Of a stretch of DNA of 46,358 bases, positions 40,072-46,358 are shown piece by piece (the first letter of the stretch is position 1; each line of letters begins with the position of its first letter). The stretch covers positions 1-46,358 of the forward strand of contig NTJQ01000011.1 of assembly GCA_002457555.1 (NCBI GenBank), in the 5' to 3' direction. The position numbers and the translations under genes are program-made. Under the pieces are notes generated by a model. The model saw nothing but the letters and a program-made list of their open reading frames with translations, ran no database searches and had not been told where the DNA came from. The stretch is from Marine Group II euryarchaeote MED-G37 (GTDB taxonomy: Archaea > Thermoplasmatota > Poseidoniia > Poseidoniales > Thalassarchaeaceae).

Positions 40072-40977
40072 TCATGCTTCTGAACTAGGCTTGATGGCTA
40101 TTTGGAAAGTTGCTACCACTGCAAAAATTGTGGCGGCAGTTAAGGCGATCATAGCTCCACTTCCTGATTCAGTTTCTGCTGCTAAATATATGCCTATAAT
40201 CGTCGAAGTCAGACCAAAAATTTGCGTCCATATAACGCACGAACGAAAACTTTTGCCAACGAATTGAGCGGTAGCCGCGGGAGTTACTAAAAGAGCGGTT
40301 ACTAGCAATGCGCCAACGATTTGGACCATACTAACAACTACTGCTGCAGTTAGAACACTGAACAATAATCCAACATCCCGCACGGGTAAACCTTGAACTC
40401 GTGCGGCTAATGGGTCAATTGTAGTTGCCAGCAATATTGGATGAATGAAAAACAAACAAAAAATTACCACGATAGAAACGATGGTAATTAGGCTGAGACT
40501 GTCGGGTGTAATTAGGTTCAAACTACCCCAAAGATAACCCTCCACATCGCTGGTAATTCCTCCCCCCCATATTCTAAGCATCACCAATCCAAGTGCTAAC
40601 ATACCCGTAAGGAAGATAGCAATTGACGCATCACCTGTCAATAACTCTCTTGATTGCAGTTCGTAAATCAAAATAGAAGCAATAGCGCTGAATAATAATG
40701 CCCAATATAATTCGTCTGCAGAGCCGATAACTAGCGCAAAAGCAACCCCGCCGAAAGAAACATGAGCTAATCCATCACCTATCAATGACAGATTACGAAT
40801 CAACAAGAAAGAACCCATGAGGCCAGCAATTATGGTCACCAAAATTGCCGCTATTAATGCTCTTTGGAACAGTTCGATTTCAAAATAACTAGGGAAGGTA
40901 TTACCCGGGACAATGGGTGCAATAAATTCCAAAATAGGGGATGTAAATTGTAGTAATATTTCTCCAATAATTTCCAT
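40072..40977 (-). CDS. znuB: Zinc/manganese ABC transporter permease, ZnuB-like
   Basis: 301 residues with about eight membrane helices, ABC-3 family. The LLIRNLSLIGDGLAHVSFGG segment is the family's characteristic second-helix motif, and GLPVRDVGLLFSVLTA matches the later conserved loop. It forms the channel for a metal delivered by the ZnuA-like protein. ATG 40977 is preceded by GGGAGGAG at good spacing, so it is translated from an internal ribosome-binding site in the polycistronic mRNA. Last gene of the zinc operon. Zinc is preferred over manganese because of the binding protein's ligands. Confidence 0.88.
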   Translation of the reverse strand: MEIIGEILLQFTSPILEFIAPIVPGNTFPSYFEIELFQRALIAAILVTIIAGLMGSFLLIRNLSLIGDGLAHVSFGGVAFALVIGSADELYWALLFSAIASILIYELQSRELLTGDASIAIFLTGMLALGLVMLRIWGGGITSDVEGYLWGSLNLITPDSLSLITIVSIVVIFCLFFIHPILLATTIDPLAARVQGLPVRDVGLLFSVLTAAVVVSMVQIVGALLVTALLVTPAATAQFVGKSFRSCVIWTQIFGLTSTIIGIYLAAETESGSGAMIALTAATIFAVVATFQIAIKPSSEA

Positions 40978-41001
40978 TACATCTCCTCCCGAATAAATTC
41001 C

Positions 41002-41784
41002 CTAATGTTGGTGTTGGCCAGATTCATCGTGTACTGGTTTTATTCCCCTTAACTCAGCGATTTCCGTAAGTTCCGGAAATTCACTGGTTTCGCCATCGAA
41101 TTTGATAGATTCTTCAAGGTAAATCATTCTATGAGCAGTCTGGCGAATAGCCGCTAAATCATGAGATACCATTAGGATTGTTTTTCCAGCATCATGACAG
41201 AGTTCATCTAACAATTTCAACAAGGAATTTCTTGCCTCTCTATCAATACCAACCAGTGGCTCATCAAGGATGATAAAATCAGCTTCTGATGCTAAGGCAC
41301 GGGCAATCACTGCTCTCTGCCGCTGCCCACCAGATAGTCGGCCAACATCTGTATGTTCCTCATTCTTCAAATCAACCATTTCTATTGCGTTGTCAACTGC
41401 CGAATTGTTTCTGTTACGAGAAAACATGTTACGGCTGGAAATTGTACCTAATTTCACTAATTCCCTGACTGTAATCCGTAAGTTGTTCGGGAGATTAGAA
41501 GCGGCTTGAGATACCCATGAAACTCTGCCATCATTACTCTGACACATGGGCTCACAGCCGTATATTCGGATCCTGCCAGAGTTTGCCTTGAGAATTCCGA
41601 GTATAGAAAGAAGAAGAGTTGTCTTTCCACTTCCGTTCGGCCCTACAATCCCAACGAATTCGCCTTTAGAAAGCCAGAAGTTAATGTCTGAAATTACTAA
41701 TTTACCGGAACGAATTACCGAAAGATCCTCCACTTCCAAAACGAAGTCTTTTTCGTTCATTTTTGGTGAATTCGGGGTAAGCAT
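41002..41784 (-). CDS. znuC: Zinc/manganese ABC transporter ATPase, ZnuC-like
   Basis: 260 residues. Walker A GPNGSGKTTLL, signature LSGGQRQR, Walker B FIILDEPLVG and the switch His in MVSHDLA are all present, as expected for the motor of a metal importer. ATG 41784 is chosen over 41823 and 41760 because GAGGAG lies six bases upstream of it. It ends in a His-rich tail (DESGQHQH) that may sense or bind metal. It lies between a tiny membrane peptide gene and znuB in the operon. Confidence 0.9.
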   Translation of the reverse strand: MLTPNSPKMNEKDFVLEVEDLSVIRSGKLVISDINFWLSKGEFVGIVGPNGSGKTTLLLSILGILKANSGRIRIYGCEPMCQSNDGRVSWVSQAASNLPNNLRITVRELVKLGTISSRNMFSRNRNNSAVDNAIEMVDLKNEEHTDVGRLSGGQRQRAVIARALASEADFIILDEPLVGIDREARNSLLKLLDELCHDAGKTILMVSHDLAAIRQTAHRMIYLEESIKFDGETSEFPELTEIAELRGIKPVHDESGQHQH

Positions 41785-41836
41785 TTTTGACTCCTCAATA
41801 TTTTTCCAGGATGAAAACCCCATCCTTCATTATTTA

Positions 41837-41938
41837 TCAAAGAGACCTTGCTTGTAAGTATCTACTCATCATTTTGAAGGTAAGCGAGAAAAACACAAAC
41901 CCAACTAATACAAGCGGGATGTAGTCTGTAGTGTGCAT
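41837..41938 (-). CDS. 33-residue single-pass membrane peptide within the zinc operon
   Basis: A short frame too small for usual gene callers, between znuA and znuC. ATG 41938 is preceded by AGGTGGGT at ribosome-binding distance. The peptide has a polar start (MHTTDY), a hydrophobic helix of about 18 residues (IPLVLVGFVFFSLTF) and a basic tail (KMMSRYLQARSL), a clean N-out/C-in single-span topology. The gap between znuA and znuC is otherwise unexplained and unusually long for this compact genome. Small membrane peptides are known to tune ABC and P-type transporters; that role here is inference. Confidence 0.5.
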   Translation of the reverse strand: MHTTDYIPLVLVGFVFFSLTFKMMSRYLQARSL

Positions 41939-41975
41939 AATCTACCCACCTGTTTTTCTGATTTGATGAGCTTGC

Positions 41976-44303
41976 TTAACAGCCCATTCCTGCCTTCAAA
42001 CTATCTAGGTTCTTTTCCATGAGACTGAGGTAGTTGTCCTCTGAATCCATAGGTGGAAGTTCCATAGTGTACAGAACCTGAATTTCGATACCATCTGGCA
42101 TTGTACCCGATTTTGTCTGTTCTACGATTCCGGCTACAGCATTGGAGTTGGTATATTCCTCGACGAACAATACAGTCAGCCCATCTTCCTCAATCTGCTC
42201 AAGAACTTCAGCAATATCTGCTGCTGAAGGCTCCCCTTCTGGGTCTAGTCCATGGACAGTCACGAAGCGTATATCATAGAGTAATCCGATGTAGGAATAT
42301 GCATTGTGATTGGCAACAACAGTCCTTTGCTCACATTCGTCACTGATAGCATTGTACTTCATGTGCAGACTATCCAATTCTACTTTGAATGCCTCAGCAT
42401 TCTCGTTGAATGTATCTTCATGCTCAGGATACTGTTGGTTTAGGACTTCGAGTACCAGGTCAACTTGAGCCTTGAATGCAAGTGGGGATAGCCAGCTGTG
42501 CGGATCAAACTCAATCTCCTCATCCGAGTGGTCATCGTGATCATCTTCCTCATCTGAGTGGTCATCTTCCTCATCTGAGTGTTCATCACCGTGATCATCG
42601 TGATCATCATGGCCATGGTCGTGTTCATCATTCATTAGAACGAATAGCTCCACATCCATTGAAAGAGCGAATCCATAGTCACCCTCTTCTTCTATGTGAA
42701 TGACTACGTATCCAACTTCGTGATGTCCCTCCTCATGTGAATGGTCATCATCATCATCGGGTCCGCTGTCTGCTGCAACCCACATTAGACCATCAGCCAC
42801 ACAGTCCTCTTCATGTTCGTAGGTCATGTTGACAGTATGGGTATTGATGTCGTAACAAACCATTTCTTCTGGGAAGGATAGTGTGTGAGCGACGAAATCT
42901 GCATGGATTTCGGGAAGGTCATGGTCCTCCTCTTCCATCCACATGTGACCTGCGGCCACGCAGTCCTCTTCTGTTTCGTACTCATCGTGATTTTCGTGCG
43001 TAGTAGTATCATGGCAGACACCGTGATGGTCATCGTGACCATCTTCCATCCAAACATGCCCTGCAGCTTCACACTCTTCCTCAGTTGATTCGTAGTTCTC
43101 GTGAGTATCGGTGTTGTGGCACATCTCATCTCCATGCTCGTCTCCATGATCATCATGGTCATCTTCTTCATCTGAGTGGTCGCCTTCCTCATCATGGTCG
43201 CCTTCCTCATCTGAGTGGTCATCATCATGGTCGTCATGGCCATGGTGGTGGTGTGCGTGTCCACCTGGCATCTTCAAAGCAGCCATGTTGAAGTCCTCAT
43301 CATGCTCAGATTCGAACTCAAGAACATATTCTCCTTCTTCCATGTGGAAGATTGAGATTACTGTGTCAGTAGGGCAACCTGTTGGATTTTCGATGGTTTC
43401 CTCTGCTTCAGCATGTGCGTGTCCATCATGGTGGCCTTCCTCTAATTCCATAATTTCGTGAATGAAGTGTTCAAGTTCATTGATGTCCAGAAGCCCATCC
43501 ATGTTTGCATCACTCTCGTTGAATATTTCCATCAATGCGGACATTTCCACTTCGTGTTCATCATCATGGTCATCATCATGGTCATCATCATGGTCATCAT
43601 CCTCGCCTTCTTCCCATGAAACCCAGAATTCATCCCAAGACAGAGATCCATCGCCATTCGTGTCGAAGTACTGTAGAGCCGTCTCAGGAGTTATCTCTTC
43701 TCCATCGTCATCATGTTCACCATGGTCGCCTTCCTCATCTGAGTGGTCATCGTGATCATCATCATGGTCGCCTTCCTCATCTGAGTGGTCATCGTGATTA
43801 TCATCATGGTCGCCTTCCTCATCTGAGTGGTCATCGTGATCATCATGGCCATCGGACATGGTGCCCAAAGTAGTACTCTCAAATGGCCCCTCAGTCAGAA
43901 CTTCACAAAGATTGGAAATCAATACCGATTCGTAATCAAGCGTATCCAGTCCAGTTGGCATTGTGTGAGTCATTACAGAGAGGGGTGCATCTTCCCCTAG
44001 AGATTGTATTGTTGTGTCTACCCATGGCTCTAGATTTAGCCCGTGATAGAAGAAAAGGTCGGAATCGCTCAGCCTCACTATGTCAGCAGCGGATGGTTCG
44101 TAGTCATGTACTGGGACGTTAGAAGGGCTGATTACTTCCACAGTTAGTGTATCTCCTACGACTGCAGATACCAACTCTCCAACGTGGTAAGTTGATACCA
44201 TAATTGTCGGGTCTTCTTCTTCTTCTCCGCCTAGGCATCCAGCTAGACTGGACAAAACTAGTACTAAACTCATCAATGCGGCTCTGTAGGCTGTGCTATT
44301 CAT
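41976..44303 (-). CDS. znuA: ZnuA-like metal-binding lipoprotein with giant metal-rich insert
   Basis: 775 residues, against about 300 for ordinary ZnuA. Signal with lipobox LAGC (C23). The ZnuA lobes frame the protein: H66 in PVHDYEP, H602 in FDPHSWLSP and H666 in ANHNAYSYIG are the three zinc-type histidines, with acidic residues in VEEYTNSN (about 715). Between them, residues about 150-598 hold an insert with His/Asp/Glu repeats, two canonical EF-hand loops (D214-E225 and D265-E276), and three Cys/Trp repeats (C395-C411, C430-C448, C483-C501). Normal ZnuA has only a short His-rich loop here. It should capture zinc, and possibly calcium, outside the membrane and hand it to ZnuBC. A TATA box about 26 bases upstream predicts a leaderless mRNA; divergent from the NikR-like gene. 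Confidence 0.87.
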   Translation of the reverse strand: MNSTAYRAALMSLVLVLSSLAGCLGGEEEEDPTIMVSTYHVGELVSAVVGDTLTVEVISPSNVPVHDYEPSAADIVRLSDSDLFFYHGLNLEPWVDTTIQSLGEDAPLSVMTHTMPTGLDTLDYESVLISNLCEVLTEGPFESTTLGTMSDGHDDHDDHSDEEGDHDDNHDDHSDEEGDHDDDHDDHSDEEGDHGEHDDDGEEITPETALQYFDTNGDGSLSWDEFWVSWEEGEDDDHDDDHDDDHDDEHEVEMSALMEIFNESDANMDGLLDINELEHFIHEIMELEEGHHDGHAHAEAEETIENPTGCPTDTVISIFHMEEGEYVLEFESEHDEDFNMAALKMPGGHAHHHHGHDDHDDDHSDEEGDHDEEGDHSDEEDDHDDHGDEHGDEMCHNTDTHENYESTEEECEAAGHVWMEDGHDDHHGVCHDTTTHENHDEYETEEDCVAAGHMWMEEEDHDLPEIHADFVAHTLSFPEEMVCYDINTHTVNMTYEHEEDCVADGLMWVAADSGPDDDDDHSHEEGHHEVGYVVIHIEEEGDYGFALSMDVELFVLMNDEHDHGHDDHDDHGDEHSDEEDDHSDEEDDHDDHSDEEIEFDPHSWLSPLAFKAQVDLVLEVLNQQYPEHEDTFNENAEAFKVELDSLHMKYNAISDECEQRTVVANHNAYSYIGLLYDIRFVTVHGLDPEGEPSAADIAEVLEQIEEDGLTVLFVEEYTNSNAVAGIVEQTKSGTMPDGIEIQVLYTMELPPMDSEDNYLSLMEKNLDSLKAGMGC
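43713..43838 (-). repeat. Three tandem 42-base repeats encoding a His/Asp-rich unit
   Basis: Three consecutive 42-base units within znuA encode a 14-residue unit of the form HDDHSDEEGDHDDx (residues 156-169, 170-183, 184-197). The DNA copies are nearly identical, so they are a recent expansion or under slippage. Shorter versions of the same HSDEE unit recur at residues 363-380 and 575-596. Confidence 0.85.
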
Positions 44304-44391
44304 TGCCCCCGCGCCCTCTAATAACTATATAATTAAAACTAATAAACAGACTTCAGGTTATTATTATTAATCAAAGCCATTTCGGCCAAAT
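44304..44391. promoter_or_regulatory. Divergent znuA / nikR-like promoter with candidate operator
   Basis: The znuA TATA box (TAATTATATAG on the minus strand, 44325-44335) is centred about 26 bases from its ATG. For the plus gene a weaker TTATTATTAATC (44358-44369) sits about 28 bases from its ATG. An inverted repeat TAATAAC (44319-44325) / GTTATTA (44357-44363) has one arm touching each TATA element, with 31 bases between. Its widely spaced dyad resembles the architecture of NikR operators, so binding there could control both genes. A second imperfect dyad is AATAAAC/GGTTATT (44341-44347 and 44356-44362). Confidence 0.5.
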
Positions 44392-44817
44392 ATGAGTCAA
44401 ATCATTACCTTCAGCGTCGACAAAGAATTTGCCGGACGGCTAGATGGAATTATCCAACAGACAGGTTACAAAAATCGAAGTTTGTTTTTGCGTGATGCAA
44501 GTATTCACTTTGCAGATTTTTCCATTAGGGGTGATCTAGAATCTGTTGATGAAAATAGACAAGTTGACGGCACTGCGATAGTATATTTTCAACACCATGT
44601 GGAGCATAAACTTGCAGAGTTAAGACATTCAGATAAATTCCAAATTACATCTTATCATCATAATTGCCTGGCCACTAGTCACACATGTGTGGATACCATG
44701 CAGGTAAGTGGAGAAGCAGGATCTATCAGAGACATGATAAAAGACCTGAGAAATATCAATGATGTAGACAAAGTAGAGTTCATTCTAGCCCCGTTTAGAG
44801 ATTCTGGCTGCTGTTGA
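44392..44817 (+). CDS. NikR-family ribbon-helix-helix metal-responsive regulator
   Basis: 141 residues. The N-terminal 45 residues form a ribbon-helix-helix DNA-binding unit (ITFSVDKEFAGRLDGII, then NRSLFLRDASIHFADF). The rest matches the NikR ACT-like metal-binding domain: YFQHHVEHKL, a central HHNCLATSHTCVD, then GEAGSIRDMIKDL and a final strand. In E. coli NikR nickel is held by three His and one Cys in HxH-x5-C order; here the equivalent segment is rearranged into a richer His/Cys set, and the C-terminus ends in GCC. Divergent pairing with znuA suggests a zinc-sensing repressor of the zinc operon, possibly autoregulated. The metal specificity is inference. Confidence 0.8.
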   Translation: MSQIITFSVDKEFAGRLDGIIQQTGYKNRSLFLRDASIHFADFSIRGDLESVDENRQVDGTAIVYFQHHVEHKLAELRHSDKFQITSYHHNCLATSHTCVDTMQVSGEAGSIRDMIKDLRNINDVDKVEFILAPFRDSGCC

Positions 44818-44822
44818 ATGAA

Positions 44823-45188
44823 TCAGAAATTTTTCCGGGGTTCTCGGACTTTGAAATTCTCAGTTCGCTCGAAAATTAATTGTTGTAATATTTCTGAAAG
44901 GCCGGATTCGGGTCCATTAGTGGCATAATCTCGAGCCCATTCAATAATACCTCTGTAATGTTCATCACTGCTTAATCCGCCTAACCATATCGGCCCTTCC
45001 ACAGTATCCAATATCACGACATTGCGCATACTGCACGGACCTAGGCAACCAGAAAATTTTAGCGGTATATTTTCATTTAATTCATGCATTTCCCACTCAT
45101 TTTCTAGTAACTCAAATGGTACTTTGTCGTGCCCTTTTTCCAAATTACCACAACAACAACCATTGCACACAATTACACTTGGAGCCAT
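44823..45188 (-). CDS. Thioredoxin-like [2Fe-2S] ferredoxin-type Cys-rich protein
   Basis: 121 residues. The N-terminus has VCNGCCCG (four Cys in six residues) and a later GCLGPC pair, the spacing seen in thioredoxin-like 2Fe-2S ferredoxins and in small metal-binding proteins that neighbour CobW-type GTPases. A conserved-looking GPIWLGGL follows. It may carry an Fe-S cluster or bind zinc. ATG 45188 is preceded by AGGTG and by a TATA-like CTATATTC about 26 bases upstream, so it may have its own promoter as well as read-through from the GTPase gene. It converges on the NikR-like gene with five bases between stops. Confidence 0.7.
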   Translation of the reverse strand: MAPSVIVCNGCCCGNLEKGHDKVPFELLENEWEMHELNENIPLKFSGCLGPCSMRNVVILDTVEGPIWLGGLSSDEHYRGIIEWARDYATNGPESGLSEILQQLIFERTENFKVREPRKNF

Positions 45189-45230
45189 ATTATACACCTA
45201 AAAATTAGAATATAGATGAATGGCTTTCAA

Positions 45231-46358
45231 TTATGCAGGCATAATAAAGTCATTATTGTCAATAGGAACCCAAACATTGGTTTTTTCTTCGTCTTGTATT
45301 TCCACTCTGTATGGATTTCCTTGGTCCCAGCATTTGAGAATTATACCCTTGGCAAAATCTCCAACATTGGCGTATACAACATCTCCTTCACTAAATCGAA
45401 GTTCTTCCGCCTTGCAATCCATCAACCCTTTTTCGAGCTCCTCGTGGTCTAAGTTCCGACCAATGAAAACAAATCTACACTCCCTTTTTTCGTCTTCTTT
45501 CCAGAGCCCAATCTCCTCACTGAAACTGCCACCAAAGAGCATGTGGACGCCTTGGAAAACAAATTTCTGATCCATTCCTTTCACAGCAAGAACTCCTTTG
45601 TAACGGAATAGATCTTCAGCCTTTGTTTGCATTAAATTTCCAATCCATCTCTCAAGTTTGTTTACATTTAATTCGCCTTCGAACTTTGAACTCATTGAAG
45701 TTACCCTTTGGTCATGCTCGTGCTCCGCGTCGGTATCTAGGAATTCAGGGTCCATCTCAAGAGTCTTTTCTAAATCGAAGGAACCTATATTGATTAATTC
45801 CTTGGGGTCAATTAGACTATTTTCAGTGTGTAAAATTGGAGCAGAACCATTGATTGATTTGATCTTTCTTTCGACCTCTTTAATTTCATCTTCCGATACC
45901 AGGTCTATCTTATTCAACAATATTCTATCTGCAAAGGCTAGTTGCTCAACAGCCTCATTTTCGACACCTTCTGGTTTTTCTTCTTCTATTCTTGGAATAA
46001 TGTGTTTGGCATCAACTACGGTAATTATTCCATCTAATTTGTATCGTTCGGTAACTCGCTCGTCAACGAAGAACGTCTGAGCAACAGGAGCAGGATCTGC
46101 AAGCCCTGTAGTTTCAATAAGGACCCCGTCAAAATCCTTTATTTTGCCATACATATCATCCAACAATTCTGTCAGGTCGCCTCTGACAGTACAGCAAATA
46201 CAGCCGTTCATAACCTCAATAATGCTCTCTTCAGAACTCTCAACAATAATGTTCTCGTCAATCCCTATATCACCGAATTCATTTTCGATCACCGCGAATT
46301 TCATGTTGTGCTCAGTACTGGACAAAATATGGTTCAGCAACGTGGTCTTTCCCGAACC
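45231..46358 (-). CDS. COG0523/CobW-family zinc metallochaperone GTPase, N-terminus cut by window edge
   Basis: G3E-family GTPase that inserts or allocates metal, zinc in the ZNG1/ZigA branch. 375 codons are visible; the frame runs out of the window at the P-loop GSGKTTLLNHI, so only the first few residues are missing. The hallmark metal motif CICC follows MNG, LIETTGLADP is the switch region and NKID the guanine motif. A CobW C-terminal domain begins near EFEGELN-type sequence and includes LFRYKGVLAVKG. Beyond it lies an extra segment of about 60 residues (GDVVYANVGDFAKGIILKCW, then NPYRVEIQDE and VWVPIDNND) resembling a small SH3-like barrel. Location beside zinc import genes supports zinc delivery. 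Confidence 0.87.
   Translation of the reverse strand, partial: GSGKTTLLNHILSSTEHNMKFAVIENEFGDIGIDENIIVESSEESIIEVMNGCICCTVRGDLTELLDDMYGKIKDFDGVLIETTGLADPAPVAQTFFVDERVTERYKLDGIITVVDAKHIIPRIEEEKPEGVENEAVEQLAFADRILLNKIDLVSEDEIKEVERKIKSINGSAPILHTENSLIDPKELINIGSFDLEKTLEMDPEFLDTDAEHEHDQRVTSMSSKFEGELNVNKLERWIGNLMQTKAEDLFRYKGVLAVKGMDQKFVFQGVHMLFGGSFSEEIGLWKEDEKRECRFVFIGRNLDHEELEKGLMDCKAEELRFSEGDVVYANVGDFAKGIILKCWDQGNPYRVEIQDEEKTNVWVPIDNNDFIMPA

Noticed and set aside
43713-43838. Possible CRISPR array from the regular 42-base repeats
   Set aside because: Repeats are contiguous without unique spacers and encode an in-frame protein repeat.
42440-43882. Several long open frames in all readings across the His/Asp-rich part of znuA
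   Set aside because: They result from low-complexity CAT/GAT codon repeats that lack stops in other frames; only the znuA frame has a signal peptide and domains.
41976-44303. Manganese-type (MntC/PsaA) receptor
   Set aside because: Manganese receptors have Glu/Asp at the third ligand; here it is His666 in ANHNAYSY, with His66 and His602, the zinc-type set.

Overview
The window looks like chromosomal DNA of a marine planktonic euryarchaeon, most likely Marine Group II (Poseidoniales) or a close relative. The archaeal assignment rests on an archaeal TATA-binding protein (23256-23972), archaeal-type FAD synthetase (RibL), mevalonate kinase, a SepF-like division protein, TATA boxes about 25 bases upstream of several ATGs (leaderless transcripts), and secreted or lipid-anchored proteins with PKD-like domains. 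The group-level name is inference from gene content; no rRNA is present. Genes are tightly packed with many 1-4 base overlaps. I found no tRNA, rRNA, CRISPR array, transposase or integrase.

Layout. 1-142: edge of a zinc-ribbon gene. 399-5229 (minus): a cofactor operon, read ribB-ribL-ribE-ribH-trxB-membrane protein-MoeZ/ThiF-rhodanese. 5317-9115 (plus): a fucokinase-like GHMP kinase, a large MFS transporter with a secreted N-terminal domain, and a glutaredoxin. 9121-13814 (minus): esterase, lipoprotein, membrane pyrophosphatase (HppA), glutamine amidotransferase. 13888-19116: NFU iron-sulfur carrier, PolX-PHP, endonuclease III, Bcp peroxiredoxin, flavin-reductase-like protein, with two small membrane proteins on the minus strand. 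19113-25031 (minus): SepF, a 1177-residue PKD surface protein, TBP, mevalonate kinase. 25159-30456 (plus): EtfD-like membrane Fe-S oxidoreductase, small membrane protein, two tandem C26-type amidotransferases, CysS. 30457-40064: a secreted lamin-tail amidohydrolase, an Asp-box lipoprotein, IleS, an HMA-DUF4396 protein, NadE and a SPOUT methyltransferase.

40072-46358 is the most unusual part: an apparent zinc uptake and allocation island. It holds a ZnuB-like permease, a ZnuC-like ATPase, an unannotated 33-residue single-pass membrane peptide, and a ZnuA-like lipoprotein enlarged to 775 residues by a roughly 450-residue insert. The insert carries His/Asp-rich repeats, two canonical EF-hand loops and three Cys/Trp repeats. 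A divergent NikR-family regulator, a thioredoxin-like Cys-rich ferredoxin and a COG0523/CobW metallochaperone GTPase with an extra C-terminal domain (cut by the window edge) complete it. Together they suggest extracytoplasmic metal capture, import, sensing and delivery.

Other points: TBP carries an insertion of about 50 residues in its second repeat; three abutting palindromes lie between hppA and the next gene; a secreted deaminase-like amidohydrolase is fused to a lamin-tail domain; and a lipoprotein and the giant PKD protein share an N-terminal domain.
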